Source: Gammaproteobacteria bacterium
Lineage (GTDB): Bacteria; Pseudomonadota; Gammaproteobacteria; GCA-001735895
Reading direction: 5' to 3'
DNA: 40,028 nucleotides
NCBI GenBank assembly: GCA_022340305.1
Contig: JAJDOF010000079.1
Location: forward strand, 1-40,028
Shown: piece by piece, positions 7,521 through 18,603 of the stretch
Numbering within the stretch: position 1 is the first letter of the stretch
Layout of the letters: each line of letters opens with the position of its first letter
Notes under the pieces: generated by a model
Databases searched by the model: none
What the model was told of the DNA's origin: nothing
The model's input: only the letters and a program-made list of their open reading frames with translations
Program-made: the position numbers and the translations under genes

Positions 7521-8972
7521 CTAACTGAATGCGAGGATGCAGTAAGCCATCAGCAACGAGGGGAAAATGCCGAGAAAAACCAGGCCCAGGCTATTGGCAC
7601 TGAGCAAAATCTTGACATCCAGCGCTTCCTTGATAGTGGTAGTCTGATCGGCTATTGGCTCATCAAAGTACATAACCTTGATAATCCGCAGGTAATAGAA
7701 CAGGCCGATAACCGAGAACAGCACTGCGACGATGGCAAGCCATACCATGTCAACCTGCACAACCGCCTGCAGTACCGTCAGCTTGGCATAGAAACCGACT
7801 GTCGGTGGTACTCCAGCCATCGAGAACATGGCAATCGCGAGCAGTGCCGCATACCAGGGATTGCTGTTGTTAAGGCCTGACAGGTCACTGATATTCTCCG
7901 CTTCGAAACCCTTGCGGTTCAGCACCAGTAACACACCGAAAGCGACTGACGAAGTGATGGTATAGGTGATGGTGTAGAACATGGCCGAGGCGTAGCCATT
8001 TGCCGTAGCGGAGAGTATGCCCAGCAGGATAAAACCGACATGGGATATGGTTGAGTAAGCCAGCATACGCTTGAAGTTGGTTTGCGAGATGGCGACGACA
8101 TTACCCAATGCCATCGAGGCGATAGCCAGCACCATCAGCATTTGCGACCAGTCAACAGACAGGTCGCCGAGGCCATCGACCAGCAAACGGATCGCCATCG
8201 CGAATCCGGCAATCTTGGGGGCGGTGCCGATGAACAGGGTGACCGAGGTTGGCGCACCCTGGTAGACATCGGGTAACCACATGTGAAATGGCACCGCACC
8301 AAGCTTGAAACTCAGACCCACCACGATGAAGGTAAGCGCGAATCCAAGCGCCACCGGATGGTTCCAGGATTCGGCATTGATCGCGACCGTAAGCTGTGTA
8401 ATATCGAGTGTTCCGGTAATACCGTAAAAGATGGAAATGCCGTACAGCAGCAGGCCGGATGCCATGGCACCGAGCACAAAATACTTCATCGCCGATTCCG
8501 AGGCGCGTAGCGAGTTACGATTAAAGGCAATCATCGAGTACAGCGACAGCGACAACAGTTCCAGGCCGAGATAAACCAGCAGAAAAGAATGCGCCGAAAT
8601 CATCACCATCATGCCCAGCGTCGCAAACAGCCCCAGCACATAGTATTCACCCTTGTAAATCGAATGATCGGCGAGGTAATCACGCGAATAGACAAACACC
8701 ACCACAGTGATCGCACAAACCACAATTTTCAGCACCACGGCCAACTGGTCGAGCACAAAAGAACCACCGAAGCTGCTGACTTCTGTCACCGGTGCGACCA
8801 GCACGACCGCACCGATGGTCAGTAACAAGGTCACTATTGTCAGCAACAAGGTGAAACCGCGCTTTTCCTGCGGCAGGAACAAATCAACCACTAGCACCAG
8901 GCACGTCATCCCGAGCATGACCATTTCGGGCAATGCGGGCATTAGATCGGGTTGTATGAATTCGGCGGTCAT
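7521..8972 (-). CDS. nuoN: NADH-quinone oxidoreductase subunit N
   Basis: NuoN is one of the three antiporter-like membrane subunits of complex I that pump protons. The 483-aa protein is hydrophobic throughout, with about 13-14 predicted membrane segments. It carries the Proton_antipo_M core, including the FKLGAVPFHMWLPDVYQGAP segment and KRMLAYSTISHVGF around the middle, where conserved lysines and histidines of the proton path lie. The ATG at 8972 overlaps the nuoM stop in an ATGA junction, so translation is coupled. It is the last gene of the operon and ends 62 bases before tRNA-fMet; no intrinsic terminator is visible between them. Length fits the family. Confidence 0.96.
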   Translation of the reverse strand: MTAEFIQPDLMPALPEMVMLGMTCLVLVVDLFLPQEKRGFTLLLTIVTLLLTIGAVVLVAPVTEVSSFGGSFVLDQLAVVLKIVVCAITVVVFVYSRDYLADHSIYKGEYYVLGLFATLGMMVMISAHSFLLVYLGLELLSLSLYSMIAFNRNSLRASESAMKYFVLGAMASGLLLYGISIFYGITGTLDITQLTVAINAESWNHPVALGFALTFIVVGLSFKLGAVPFHMWLPDVYQGAPTSVTLFIGTAPKIAGFAMAIRLLVDGLGDLSVDWSQMLMVLAIASMALGNVVAISQTNFKRMLAYSTISHVGFILLGILSATANGYASAMFYTITYTITSSVAFGVLLVLNRKGFEAENISDLSGLNNSNPWYAALLAIAMFSMAGVPPTVGFYAKLTVLQAVVQVDMVWLAIVAVLFSVIGLFYYLRIIKVMYFDEPIADQTTTIKEALDVKILLSANSLGLVFLGIFPSLLMAYCILAFS

Positions 8973-10483
8973 AGCTTTGAATTCGCAATGTGATTGAGCA
9001 GGTTATCGACGGTTGCATGCATGACGTCAACCAGTGGATCCGGCCACAGGCCGAGGCCGAGGACGGCGAGCGCCAGGATCGCGAGAAACAGGAATTCGCG
9101 CTTGTTGATATCGCTCAGCGCACGCACATTATCGTTGGCAATTTCCCCGTAGACAACGCGCTTGACCATCCACAGCGTATAAGCGGCACCCAGAATCAGC
9201 GTCAGCGCGGCCAGAAATGCAATCCAGAAACTGGCCTTGAAGCTGGCCAGGATTACCATGAATTCTCCGACAAAGCCCGATGTGCCAGGCAAGCCCGCAT
9301 TGGCCATGGCAAAAAATACCATGAAGGCGGCAAACATCGGCATGGTGTTGGCGACACCACCGTAATCGGCGATCTGGCGACTGTGCATGCGGTCGTACAT
9401 GACGCCGACGCAGAGGAACATCGCGCCGGAAATAAAGCCGTGCGACACCATTTGTACCATGCCACCCTCGAGAGCCAGCGCCGCGCCCTGCTCGCCGTGG
9501 GCGGAGTCCATGATGCGGAATACGATGAAAAAGCCGAGCGTCACGAAGCCCATGTGCGCAATCGACGAATAGGCGATCAGTTTTTTCATGTCACGCTGCA
9601 CCAGCGCCACGAATCCGATGTAGACCACCGCGGTCAGCGACATGGTAATAATAAGCCAGTCGAGCTCGGCACTCGCATCCGGCGTGATCGGCAGGCTGAA
9701 ACGTAGAAATCCGTAGCCACCAATCTTCAACATGATCGCCGCCAGGATCACCGAGCCACCGGTGGGCGCCTCGACGTGCGCGTCGGGTAACCAGGTGTGC
9801 ACCGGCCACATCGGCACCTTGACCGCAAAGGCGACCAGGAAGGCGAGGAAGATCAACACTTGCTCGGTCATCGACAGGCGCAGGTGATGGAAATCGAAGA
9901 TAGCGAAACTGCCGGTCCGGGTGTACATGTAGATCAATGCCACCAGCATCAGCACCGAACCGATAAAGGTATACAGGAAGAATTTTATCGTTGCGTAAAT
10001 ACGGTTGGCGCCACCCCAGATACCGATTACCAGGAACATCGGAATCAACATGGCCTCGAAGAAAATATAAAACAGGATCGAGTCGAGCGCCGAGAAGGTG
10101 CCGATCATGAAACCTTCCATAATCAGGAAGGCAGCCATGTACTGCGAAACGCGGTACTGAATTACTTCCCAGGCAGAAATGATGACCACCACCGTGGTAA
10201 ACGAAGTCAGCAGGATCAGCGGCATAGAAATACCATCGATGCCGAGGTAATACTCGATATTGAAGGCGGCAATCCACTCGTGGCGTTCGACGAACTGCAT
10301 CAGGTGCGTGCCCGAGTTGAACTGGGTATACAGCGGCAAGGTCAGCAACAAGGTAGCGATAGAAACCACCAGGGCAATCTTGCGCGCACCCGACGGGTCG
10401 CGATCACCGGCAAACAACACCAGGATACCACCAATGATCGGGGTCCAGATTACGAGGCTCAATAATGGCCAGTCAGCATACAT
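8969..10483 (-). CDS. nuoM: NADH-quinone oxidoreductase subunit M
   Basis: NuoM is the central antiporter-like proton-pumping subunit of the complex I membrane arm. The 504-aa protein is a polytopic membrane protein with the conserved VPMWPVHTWLPDAHVEAPTG motif and KLIAYSSIAHMGF, containing the key lysine and histidine residues. NIEYYLGIDGISMPLILLT near residue 75 is a NuoM hallmark that separates it from NuoL and NuoN. The ATG at 10483 is 46 bases after the nuoL stop, one of the longer gaps in this operon, with no strong Shine-Dalgarno. Nothing is unusual in length or motifs. Confidence 0.97.
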   Translation of the reverse strand: MYADWPLLSLVIWTPIIGGILVLFAGDRDPSGARKIALVVSIATLLLTLPLYTQFNSGTHLMQFVERHEWIAAFNIEYYLGIDGISMPLILLTSFTTVVVIISAWEVIQYRVSQYMAAFLIMEGFMIGTFSALDSILFYIFFEAMLIPMFLVIGIWGGANRIYATIKFFLYTFIGSVLMLVALIYMYTRTGSFAIFDFHHLRLSMTEQVLIFLAFLVAFAVKVPMWPVHTWLPDAHVEAPTGGSVILAAIMLKIGGYGFLRFSLPITPDASAELDWLIITMSLTAVVYIGFVALVQRDMKKLIAYSSIAHMGFVTLGFFIVFRIMDSAHGEQGAALALEGGMVQMVSHGFISGAMFLCVGVMYDRMHSRQIADYGGVANTMPMFAAFMVFFAMANAGLPGTSGFVGEFMVILASFKASFWIAFLAALTLILGAAYTLWMVKRVVYGEIANDNVRALSDINKREFLFLAILALAVLGLGLWPDPLVDVMHATVDNLLNHIANSKL

Positions 10484-10529
10484 AGTCTTAAGCGTTACCT
10501 GTTATCATGATTTTTTATCATTATCTTGG

Positions 10530-12482
10530 CTAACCCAATACAACCCATCCGAGTAGCAGGATCAGGCCCGATATCATCGCGAAGGCATAGTGATTCAGAT
10601 AGCCGGTCTGCACCTGGCGCGCGACACCCGAAAACCAGCCCACCAGACGCGCGCTACCGTTGACGATCAGCCCGTCGATCATCAGTGCATCGCCGAGCCG
10701 CCACAGCACCTGCCCTATTGCGCGCGCGCTACCGGCAAACACGATCTCGTTGAATCGATCGAAGTAATACTTGTTATCCAGCAGTTGGTAAAGCCATTCC
10801 AGGCGCGCGCGAATAGTAGCGGCCAGGCCCGGCTTGCGCAGGTAAATATACCAGGCGCTGATCACACCGGCGGCAGCGAGCCAGGTTGGTCCGGGTGCCA
10901 GTCCGTGCAGTACGAAACTGGCCGGGCCATGAAACTCCTCGGCTAGCGCTTCCATGGCGCCATGTTCACTGAACACAATGATGGCCTGGTCGAAGTAATC
11001 GCTGAACAACACCGTGTCGATGGTCAACCAGCCGATGATCGCCGACGGTATCGCCAGCAAAATCAACGGCACGGTAACCACGGCCGGTGGTTCATGTAAA
11101 TGTTCGCGGGTGTGTTCATCCATGCGTTCCTCACCGTGAAATACCAGGAAGAACATGCGAAACGAATAAAACGCGGTGATAAAGACACCGGAAAGCACCG
11201 CGAAATAGGCGTAACCGGAGCCCCAGACCGTGGAATTATGCGTCGCGATCAGGATTGCATCCTTGGAAAAGAATCCCGCACTGCCCGGAAAGCCGATCAG
11301 TGCCAACGAACCCACCAACGACACCCAGTAGGTAATCGGCAGGTATTTCTTGAGACCGCCCATCTTGCGAATGTCCTGCTCGTGGTGCATCGCGATGATC
11401 ACCGAACCAGCCGCCAGGAACAGCAGCGCCTTGAAAAATGCATGCGTCATCAGATGGAAAATCGCCGCCGAGTACGCCGAGGCACCGAGCGCAACGGTCA
11501 TGTAACCCAACTGCGACAGCGTCGAATAGGCGACCACACGCTTGATATCATTCTGCACAATACCGACCAGCCCCATGAAAAATGCGGTGGTCGCACCGAT
11601 GACGATGACGAATGACAGCGCCGTATCGGACAGTTCGAACAAGGGCGACATGCGCGCCACCATAAAGATACCGGCGGTAACCATGGTCGCTGCATGGATC
11701 AGTGCGGAAATTGGCGTGGGGCCTTCCATCGAGTCGGGCAGCCAGACGTGCAGCGGCACCTGCGCCGATTTACCCATGGCGCCGATAAACAACAAAATGC
11801 AGGCGATTGTTATGACGGACCAATCCATGCCCGGGATTATCTGCATGCTCGCCGCAACCAGGTTATCGGCACGCTCGAAGACTTCGTAATAATCGAGCGA
11901 TCCGGTAAACATCAGGATTACCGCGATGCCGAGCAGAAAACCGAAGTCACCGACACGATTCACCAGGAAGGCTTTCATGTTGGCGTAGATCGCGGTCTCC
12001 CGCTTGAACCAGAAGCCGATCAGCAGGTAGGACACCAGGCCGACCGCTTCCCAGCCGAAGAACAACTGCAGGAAGTTGTTCGACATGACCAGCATCAGCA
12101 TCGAAAAGGTAAACAACGAAATGTAACTAAAGAAACGTTGATAGCCCGGATCGTCGTGCATGTAACCGATGGTGTAGATGTGCACCATCAGCGAAACACC
12201 GGTAACCACTGCCATCATCAACGCGGTCAGGCCATCGACCAGGAAACCGACTTCGAAGCGGATGCCATCACTGATCATCCATGTGTATACGGACTGGTTA
12301 TAAACTGCCGCGCCGTCAAAGGCGACACTCTTGAGTACCAGCAGGGAAAGCACGAAGGATACAGCTACCCCGATAATGGTGACGCAATGCGCGCCCGAAC
12401 GCCCGATCTGCTTGCCAAAAAAGCCGGCGACGATTGCGCCAAACAATGACGCCAAAGGAATCGCGAGGTAGATAAATTCCAT
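10530..12482 (-). CDS. nuoL: NADH-quinone oxidoreductase subunit L
   Basis: NuoL is the distal antiporter-like subunit of complex I; its C-terminal amphipathic helix runs along the membrane arm. The 650-aa protein contains the Proton_antipo_N region (FEVGFLVDGLTALMM), the core VPLHVWLPDSMEGPTPISALIHAATMV, where the ISALIHAATMV tail is diagnostic for NuoL/Nqo12, and KRVVAYSTLSQLGYM. The C-terminal part after about residue 480 holds the lateral helix and final membrane segment. The ATG at 12482 is two bases after the nuoK stop. Length is normal (E. coli 613 aa). Confidence 0.97.
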   Translation of the reverse strand: MEFIYLAIPLASLFGAIVAGFFGKQIGRSGAHCVTIIGVAVSFVLSLLVLKSVAFDGAAVYNQSVYTWMISDGIRFEVGFLVDGLTALMMAVVTGVSLMVHIYTIGYMHDDPGYQRFFSYISLFTFSMLMLVMSNNFLQLFFGWEAVGLVSYLLIGFWFKRETAIYANMKAFLVNRVGDFGFLLGIAVILMFTGSLDYYEVFERADNLVAASMQIIPGMDWSVITIACILLFIGAMGKSAQVPLHVWLPDSMEGPTPISALIHAATMVTAGIFMVARMSPLFELSDTALSFVIVIGATTAFFMGLVGIVQNDIKRVVAYSTLSQLGYMTVALGASAYSAAIFHLMTHAFFKALLFLAAGSVIIAMHHEQDIRKMGGLKKYLPITYWVSLVGSLALIGFPGSAGFFSKDAILIATHNSTVWGSGYAYFAVLSGVFITAFYSFRMFFLVFHGEERMDEHTREHLHEPPAVVTVPLILLAIPSAIIGWLTIDTVLFSDYFDQAIIVFSEHGAMEALAEEFHGPASFVLHGLAPGPTWLAAAGVISAWYIYLRKPGLAATIRARLEWLYQLLDNKYYFDRFNEIVFAGSARAIGQVLWRLGDALMIDGLIVNGSARLVGWFSGVARQVQTGYLNHYAFAMISGLILLLGWVVLG

Positions 12483-12484
12483 GG

Positions 12485-12796
12485 TCAGCCCTTCATCTCG
12501 TTGATATCTTCGACGCTAATCGACCCCTTGTTACGGAACAACACCACCAGGATAGCAAGGCCGATGGCGGCCTCCGCGGCAGCCACGGTGAGGATGAAGA
12601 ACACGAACACCTGGCCGGCGATATCATCCAGATAATGCGAAAAGGCAATGAAATTGAGATTGACCGCGAGCAGCATCAATTCGATCGACATCAATAGAAT
12701 GATAATGTTCTTACGATTAATGACGATGCCGGCGATGGAAATACTGAACAGCACCGCGGCGAGAATCAGGTAATGGCTTAGCGTCAGCGTCATCAT
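12485..12796 (-). CDS. nuoK: NADH-quinone oxidoreductase subunit K
   Basis: NuoK is a small three-helix membrane subunit of complex I, homologous to MrpC, that lies near the quinone-coupling axis. At 103 aa it is close to the family's roughly 100. The [14 protein letters not shown] motif (around residue 37) contains the conserved membrane glutamate needed for proton transfer, and [12 protein letters not shown] (about 70-81) contains the second one. The ATG at 12796 overlaps the nuoJ stop by four bases (ATGA), so the two are translationally coupled. Confidence 0.97.
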   Translation of the reverse strand: MMTLTLSHYLILAAVLFSISIAGIVINRKNIIILLMSIELMLLAVNLNFIAFSHYLDDIAGQVFVFFILTVAAAEAAIGLAILVVLFRNKGSISVEDINEMKG

Positions 12797-13392
12797 CCTT
12801 CCTCGCTGCTCGGCATCTTGACAATGCGCAGGCGATCCCCTTTGCGCACCTTCATCTGCGCCGACGGACTCTGGTACTTGGTTTTGGCACGCTTGCGCAT
12901 GGTCAGTGAAATCGCCGCGATGATGGCGACCAGCAGGATGACTGCCGCAATTTCGAAGGCAAGTACATATTGGGTATACAACACCGCGCCCAACTCCTTG
13001 GTATTGCTGTAATCAGCGGTATGCACGGGTTCGGAGCCGACGTCCAGGACAAACACGTCGCTGGTGACCACGCTCAGCATCATCAGCAACATGATCGCCG
13101 CGACCGCAAGACCGAGCGGCAAATAACGCACAAACCCCTCGCGCATGCGCGCAATGTTGATGTCGAGCATCATCACCACGAAGATGAACAACACCATCAC
13201 CGCACCGACGTAAACCAGCACCAGGCTGATGGCGAGAAACTCGGCTTCCAGTGTCATCCAGATCACCGCACTGGTGAAAAAGGTCAATACCAGGAACAGT
13301 ACCGCATGCACCGGATTGCGTACCGTCACGACTGCGCAGGCGCTGGTGACGGTGGCGACTGCAAAAACGTAAAAGATGATGGTTTCGATCAT
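12793..13392 (-). CDS. nuoJ: NADH-quinone oxidoreductase subunit J
   Basis: NuoJ is a five-helix membrane subunit of complex I between the quinone site and NuoK. The ATG at 13392 gives 199 aa starting [15 protein letters not shown], which matches the family's first membrane helix. A longer frame to 13425 adds a polar stretch that overlaps nuoI and is rejected. [14 protein letters not shown] and [17 protein letters not shown] (the third helix, with its pi-bulge) are conserved hallmarks. The C-terminal 40 residues are basic and cytoplasmic. It starts 16 bases after the nuoI stop. Confidence 0.95.
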   Translation of the reverse strand: MIETIIFYVFAVATVTSACAVVTVRNPVHAVLFLVLTFFTSAVIWMTLEAEFLAISLVLVYVGAVMVLFIFVVMMLDINIARMREGFVRYLPLGLAVAAIMLLMMLSVVTSDVFVLDVGSEPVHTADYSNTKELGAVLYTQYVLAFEIAAVILLVAIIAAISLTMRKRAKTKYQSPSAQMKVRKGDRLRIVKMPSSEEG

Positions 13393-13408
13393 TATTTTGG
13401 TGTCAGCC

Positions 13409-13900
13409 TTACCTGTAAGGAGCATCTGCCGCTCTATCGGCAGCCAGTTGTGATTCGTATTTATCCCCGATTTCGAGCAATTGTTTCTTGGTCATGATGT
13501 TTTCACCACGATTTTCGAAGTGGTACTCGAAGATATTGGTTTCGACAATCGAATCGACCGGACAGGCTTCTTCGCAAAAGCCACAATAAATACACTTGAA
13601 CAGATCGATATCATAACGCGTGGTGCGCCGTGTGCCGTCCTCACGTTGCTCGGATTCGATGGTAATGGCAAGCGCCGGGCATACCGCTTCGCAAAGCTTG
13701 CAGGCGATACAGCGCTCTTCACCGTTAGCATAACGACGCAGCGCATGCAGTCCCCTGAAACGCGGGCTGATCGGGGTCTTCTCTTCGGGGTATTGCACGG
13801 TGATCTTGCGCCTGAAGAAATAGCGCCCGGTCACGTTCATCCCCTTCAGCAACTCGAGAAAGAGGAAGCTCTTAAGATAATAATTTAATTTCGCGAGCAT
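13409..13900 (-). CDS. nuoI: NADH-quinone oxidoreductase subunit I (2x 4Fe-4S)
   Basis: NuoI carries clusters N6a and N6b, which pass electrons to N2 in NuoB. The 163-aa protein has two CxxCxxCxxxCP motifs with ligands Cys64/67/70/74 and Cys103/106/109/113. The N-terminal amphipathic stretch (about 1-35, [17 protein letters not shown]) is the typical membrane-contacting helix. The ATG at 13900 is four bases after the nuoH stop. Length and motif spacing are standard for the TYKY-type subunit. Confidence 0.97.
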   Translation of the reverse strand: MLAKLNYYLKSFLFLELLKGMNVTGRYFFRRKITVQYPEEKTPISPRFRGLHALRRYANGEERCIACKLCEAVCPALAITIESEQREDGTRRTTRYDIDLFKCIYCGFCEEACPVDSIVETNIFEYHFENRGENIMTKKQLLEIGDKYESQLAADRAADAPYR

Positions 13901-13904
13901 AAGA

Positions 13905-14936
13905 TTAACTGAACCAGGGTGGCACTTTAAAATAAACCGCGACGCCTTCCACCGTGAGCCAGAAAATGGTCACCGGCAGCAATACCTTCCAGCCGAGCCG
14001 CATGATCTGATCGTAGCGATAGCGCGGAAACGTTGCCCTGAACCACAGGAACAGCAACATGAATACCGCGGTCTTGCCAAACAGCCAGCCGATACTGTCA
14101 CCGGCAAGCTCGGGCACGGGGCTCAACCAGCCGCCGAAAAACAGTAGCGAGCACAACATCCCGATCAGGATCATGTTGGCATATTCGGCGAGGAAGAACA
14201 CCGCAAAGGTCATGCCCGAATACTCGACATGAAAACCGGCGACGATCTCGGACTCACCCTCGGCAACGTCGAAGGGTGCACGATTGGTCTCGGCGACACC
14301 TGAAATCAGGTAGACGAAGAACAACGGCAATAACGGAATGAAGAACCAATGCCCGATACCACCGGCCTGTTTGGCCACGAGCTCGCCGAGATTGAGGCTA
14401 CCCCCAACCATCAGAACGCCGACCAGCGCAAAGCCCATAGCGATTTCGTAGGCCACGATTTGCGCGGCCGAGCGCATCGCACCGAGCAGCGCATATTTTG
14501 AATTCGATGCCCATCCGGCGATGATGACGCCGTACACCCCGATCGACGTCATCGCCAGGATATAAAGTAAACCGGCATTGATGTCGGCGAACACCAGCGT
14601 ATCGTTGAATGGAATTACTGCCCAGGCCGCCATCGCAGGAGCAAATGTTATTATCGGCGCGATAATGAATAAATAACGGTTCGAGTTGGTCGGAATAATG
14701 ATTTCCTTGAACATCAACTTGAACATGTCTGCAAACGGCTGCAGCAAACCCTTGGGACCAACCCGGTTGGGACCCTTGCGAATTTGCATGTAGCCGATTA
14801 CCTTGCGCTCGGCCAAGGTGTAATAGGCAACCACGACAAACAACGGCACCAGGATGATGACTACCTTGACACCGTTGTATATCGTGTATTGCACGTACTC
14901 GTGCAACCATTCCCATATCGATACCAGGAAATCCAT
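13905..14936 (-). CDS. nuoH: NADH-quinone oxidoreductase subunit H
   Basis: NuoH forms the heel of the complex I membrane arm and most of the quinone chamber. The 343-aa protein is polytopic with about eight or nine membrane segments. [20 protein letters not shown] near residue 42 and [20 protein letters not shown] near residue 214 are the two diagnostic motifs; the second carries the conserved acidic residues on the quinone-side loop. The ATG at 14936 shares one base with the nuoG stop (TAATG), so it is coupled to nuoG. Confidence 0.97.
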   Translation of the reverse strand: MDFLVSIWEWLHEYVQYTIYNGVKVVIILVPLFVVVAYYTLAERKVIGYMQIRKGPNRVGPKGLLQPFADMFKLMFKEIIIPTNSNRYLFIIAPIITFAPAMAAWAVIPFNDTLVFADINAGLLYILAMTSIGVYGVIIAGWASNSKYALLGAMRSAAQIVAYEIAMGFALVGVLMVGGSLNLGELVAKQAGGIGHWFFIPLLPLFFVYLISGVAETNRAPFDVAEGESEIVAGFHVEYSGMTFAVFFLAEYANMILIGMLCSLLFFGGWLSPVPELAGDSIGWLFGKTAVFMLLFLWFRATFPRYRYDQIMRLGWKVLLPVTIFWLTVEGVAVYFKVPPWFS

Positions 14937-17302
14937 TACAACACTTTCTCCAGGCTAATCTTGCCAAAAGCATCCGTCAGATGCCTGACAGCGTCGATAC
15001 CACTGGGGATATAGACACAGCCGTCGGGCACAGTTTCATCGAGACGCAGCGGCAACACCGCAGTGCCCTTGCCCTGCTTGATCTGCACCTGCTCGCTGTC
15101 GAGCAGCTTTTTACTGGCAGCCATTTGCCGATTCATGCTCACACTCGCCTGCATGCGCATCAGTGGAGTCGCCTGCAGTGCAGCCGACAGGCGCGTCATG
15201 TCATCGCTTGCATAAATCGGGGTAAAACCAATTCGCTCAACCGGCCCGGATGCCTGCGGTAATTTTTTACTGTTCGCTTTAATTCCGCAAAGATTACTCA
15301 GTGCGACTTCGCTGCACAGGGTCTTGAGCTCATTCCTGACTGCAAGCGAATCACTATAATCGAACTCATGCGCATGCATTAACTGACCCAGCGCGGCTAG
15401 AATCTTCCAGCCCTGGCGACTTTCACCACGACTTTGCACACAGCCCTTGAAGCTCTGCCAGAGACCCTCGACATTGACAAAACTGCCCGATGATTCAAGC
15501 ACTGCGGCCAGTGGTAACACCAGGGTGGCTTGCTCCTGGACAAACTCGTTAGCAAAACAGCTGATTGCGATAATCGATTCGTTACTGTCGGCGAGGGGGC
15601 TCGCGAGATGCATATCGAGTAACGGATTGACGCCGAAGGTTATTAACAGCTTGTGCGGCGAAGTTGCTATCGCACCGACATGCTCGCCTGCCGCGTCGAC
15701 TTCGACACCGGCTGGCCCGCGATGCGGTAATGCACCAGCGAGGCAGGCGCCAGCGCTATTTGCCGAGTCGGACAGATAACCCAGGGTCGCATCGGAGGCC
15801 TGGGTGATGGCTTCACAAATTTCCTGAAGCAGTGCCAGCTGCGGGTTGGCCAGTGCCTCGCTACCGACGATTACGGCACAATTTGAACCCTCGGCCAACG
15901 AGCGCGCTATGGCACGATGCGAGTCGCTGATTTCGCAGCCCTGCACTATTTTTGCCAGATGCGGGGGCAGCGCCTTGCCACTGAACTCTGCGAGGGACAG
16001 CGCAACCGCGGCAAGATCGTGAACGATGCGCGATGCGGAACCGGCCAGTTCGTGCTGCAGGGCGAAATTATACTGCCCGGCAGTATGCCCGATCGCAGAT
16101 ACGGCGGCCTTGTTGTTTTGTACCGCCTTGCGCAAACGATGGGATAACAGCGGTTGCTGGTAGCGCAGGTTGCCGGCGACGATCAACGCGGCATCAAGTG
16201 TTTCCAACGATGCCAGCGAGCGTCCCAGCCACGGCATGATTGGAGCATCTTGCTGGGCCGAAAAATCGACCTGGGTGAGGCGATGATCGATATTCGAGGA
16301 ACCCTGCGCACGAGTAAGTTTTTGTGCCAGGTATTGTTCTTCCAGGGTGGCCTGCGGGCTGATCAGGGTGGCCAGGCTGCCGCCGGCCCCGATCATCATA
16401 TCGGCAGCGGCCTCGAGCGCGGTCTCCCAGTCGACAGGCTGCAAGCTACCATTTTCACGCAGCAACGGGTGTAGCAGGCGCTGCGCGGAATTAACCGAGG
16501 TATAACTGAAGCGATCGCGATCGGAAATCCAGGATTCGTTGATCGATTCGTTTTCGCGCGGTACCACCCGCATCACGCTGTTGCCGCGGGTATGCACCCA
16601 GGTGTTCGAACCCACACAATCATGTGCCGAGACCGCGGCATGCTGCGTCAATTCCCAGGGACGTGCGGTATAACGTGACGGTTTGGCCGTCAATGCGCCA
16701 ACCGGGCAGACGTCGATGACATTACCCGACAGCTCCGAAACGATTGCCTTTTCGATGTAGGTGCCAATCTCCATGAACTCGCCGCGTCCGGTAGCGCCGA
16801 GTTCCGGCATGCCGGCGATTTCATCGCCAAAGCGTATGCACCGCGTGCAGTGAATACAGCGGGTAAAATCGGTCGCGATCAGCGGCCCGATGTTCTTGTC
16901 CATGACGACACGCTTTTGCTCGGTATATTTGGACACACCTTCACCGAACCCCATCGCGACATCCTGCAATTCACACTCACCGCCCTGGTCACAGATCGGA
17001 CAATCCAGCGGATGGTTGATCAACAGGAATTCCATCGTCGATTTTTGTGCGGCGAGCGCTTTTTGCGAACGCGTCTGCACGACCATGCCATCCATGCATT
17101 GAGTTGCGCAGGCGGGCATGGGTTTCGGTGCACGCTCGATTTCCACCAGGCACATACGGCAATTGGCGGCAACCGAGAGTCGCTTGTGATAGCAAAAACG
17201 TGGAATCACGATATTGTTTTCATCGGCCACGTCGATCAGCAGACGCCCCGGTTGCGTTTCGATTTCCAGTCCGTTGATCGTGACTTTAATGTTATCGCTC
17301 AT
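14936..17302 (-). CDS. nuoG: NADH-quinone oxidoreductase subunit G (Fe-S, molybdopterin-like fold)
   Basis: NuoG is the largest peripheral-arm subunit and carries N1b, N4 and N5. N-terminal ligands are visible: 2Fe-2S at Cys37, Cys48, Cys51 and Cys65; the His97/Cys101/Cys104/Cys110 set for N5; and Cys149/152/155 with Cys199 for N4. The remainder is the molybdopterin-oxidoreductase-like fold without cofactor. At 788 aa it is shorter than E. coli NuoG (about 908), and near residue 234, where the N7 ligands lie in E. coli, only one cysteine is present, so N7 is probably absent. The ATG at 17302 follows the nuoF stop by 18 bases. Confidence 0.96.
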   Translation of the reverse strand: MSDNIKVTINGLEIETQPGRLLIDVADENNIVIPRFCYHKRLSVAANCRMCLVEIERAPKPMPACATQCMDGMVVQTRSQKALAAQKSTMEFLLINHPLDCPICDQGGECELQDVAMGFGEGVSKYTEQKRVVMDKNIGPLIATDFTRCIHCTRCIRFGDEIAGMPELGATGRGEFMEIGTYIEKAIVSELSGNVIDVCPVGALTAKPSRYTARPWELTQHAAVSAHDCVGSNTWVHTRGNSVMRVVPRENESINESWISDRDRFSYTSVNSAQRLLHPLLRENGSLQPVDWETALEAAADMMIGAGGSLATLISPQATLEEQYLAQKLTRAQGSSNIDHRLTQVDFSAQQDAPIMPWLGRSLASLETLDAALIVAGNLRYQQPLLSHRLRKAVQNNKAAVSAIGHTAGQYNFALQHELAGSASRIVHDLAAVALSLAEFSGKALPPHLAKIVQGCEISDSHRAIARSLAEGSNCAVIVGSEALANPQLALLQEICEAITQASDATLGYLSDSANSAGACLAGALPHRGPAGVEVDAAGEHVGAIATSPHKLLITFGVNPLLDMHLASPLADSNESIIAISCFANEFVQEQATLVLPLAAVLESSGSFVNVEGLWQSFKGCVQSRGESRQGWKILAALGQLMHAHEFDYSDSLAVRNELKTLCSEVALSNLCGIKANSKKLPQASGPVERIGFTPIYASDDMTRLSAALQATPLMRMQASVSMNRQMAASKKLLDSEQVQIKQGKGTAVLPLRLDETVPDGCVYIPSGIDAVRHLTDAFGKISLEKVL

Positions 17303-17320
17303 TACTAATCCGTTTGCCGA

Positions 17321-18601
17321 TCAGGCTGCGTTATCGACTATCGAGCGCTTGTGCTCGACATAGTATTCAAATTCATGCCGAAAGTGCTTGATAAAACTCC
17401 ACACCGGCATCGCCGCAGCATCGCCCAGGGCGCAAATGGTACGCCCTTCGATCTTGTGAGACACTTCTTCGAGTTGCTCGATGTCCTCGGGGCGTCCTTT
17501 ACCGTCGACGATTCGCGTCAGCACACGATAAAGCCAGCCGGTGCCTTCGCGGCAGGGCGTACACTGCCCACAGGACTCGGAAAAATAAAATCGCGAGATG
17601 CGCCTTAGCGCGAGCACCATATCAGTGGTTTCATCCATCACGATGACTGCACCCGACCCCAGCATCGAACCTGCCTTGGCGATCGAGTCATAATCCATGG
17701 TGCATTCCATCATCGTTGCCCCGGGCAACACCGGTACCGATGATCCCCCGGGAATCACCGCCTTGAGCTTGCGCCCGTCGCGGATGCCGCCGGCCATTTC
17801 CAGCAAATCCTTGAAGGGTGTTCCCATTGAAATTTCAAAATTGCCGGGCTTGTTCAGGTGCCCTGACATGGAAAAGCATTTGACACCACCATTGTTGGGG
17901 ATCCCAAGATCGGCAAACCACTGCCCACCATTGCGGATTATCGCAGGCGCCGATGCGAGTGATTCGGTGTTGTTGATGGTGGTCGGCTTTCCATACAGAC
18001 CGAAGTTAGCCGGGAACGGTGGCTTGTAACGTGGCTGTCCTTTCTTGCCCTCAAGCGATTCGAGCAGGGCGGTTTCTTCACCACAGATGTAAGCTCCCGC
18101 GCCGAGCGCCGGGTAAAGGTCGAAATCGACACCGCTGGCAAGAATATTTTTACCCAGGTACCCGGCCTCATAGGCTTCACGCACCGCCGTTTCGAAACGT
18201 TGCGCGGGTTCATCCATGAATTCGCCGCGCATGTAGTTGTAGCCAACGGTGGCGCCAATGGCATAGCCGCAGATGGCCATGCCTTCGACCAGAGCATGGG
18301 GATTGAAGCGCAGAATATCGCGATCCTTGCAGGTGCCGGGCTCCGATTCGTCCGAATTGCAGACGATGTACTTTTGACCCGGTGCCTTGCGCGGCATGAA
18401 GCTCCATTTCAATCCAGTCGGGAAACCAGCACCGCCGCGACCACGCAGACCGGAAGCCTTGACCTCCTCGATCACGTCCTCGGGTGTCATGCCGTCCACC
18501 AGGATTTTCTTTAGCGCCTGGTAACCACCTGTTTTCAAATAGGTTTCCATCGACCACGGCTGGTCGTATTGCAGGGTTGCGTAACAGACTTCGTTAGCCA
18601 T
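17321..18601 (-). CDS. nuoF: NADH-quinone oxidoreductase subunit F (FMN, NADH site)
   Basis: NuoF binds NADH and FMN and is the electron entry point of complex I. The 426-aa protein shows the glycine-rich nucleotide motif [10 protein letters not shown] (53-62), the FMN-contacting [16 protein letters not shown] (about 167-182), and the N3 4Fe-4S ligands Cys344, Cys347, Cys350 and Cys390. The ATG at 18601 is two bases after the nuoE stop. All key residues are in place and length is typical of the alphaproteobacterial/mitochondrial-like form. Confidence 0.97.
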   Translation of the reverse strand: MANEVCYATLQYDQPWSMETYLKTGGYQALKKILVDGMTPEDVIEEVKASGLRGRGGAGFPTGLKWSFMPRKAPGQKYIVCNSDESEPGTCKDRDILRFNPHALVEGMAICGYAIGATVGYNYMRGEFMDEPAQRFETAVREAYEAGYLGKNILASGVDFDLYPALGAGAYICGEETALLESLEGKKGQPRYKPPFPANFGLYGKPTTINNTESLASAPAIIRNGGQWFADLGIPNNGGVKCFSMSGHLNKPGNFEISMGTPFKDLLEMAGGIRDGRKLKAVIPGGSSVPVLPGATMMECTMDYDSIAKAGSMLGSGAVIVMDETTDMVLALRRISRFYFSESCGQCTPCREGTGWLYRVLTRIVDGKGRPEDIEQLEEVSHKIEGRTICALGDAAAMPVWSFIKHFRHEFEYYVEHKRSIVDNAA

Positions 18602-18603
18602 TT

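Noticed and set aside
9797..12449. Long plus-strand frames opposite nuoM and nuoL (about 220-250 codons)
   Set aside because: They are antisense to clear nuo genes, rich in His/Gln/Asp/Arg from complementary codons of membrane proteins, and look like no known protein.
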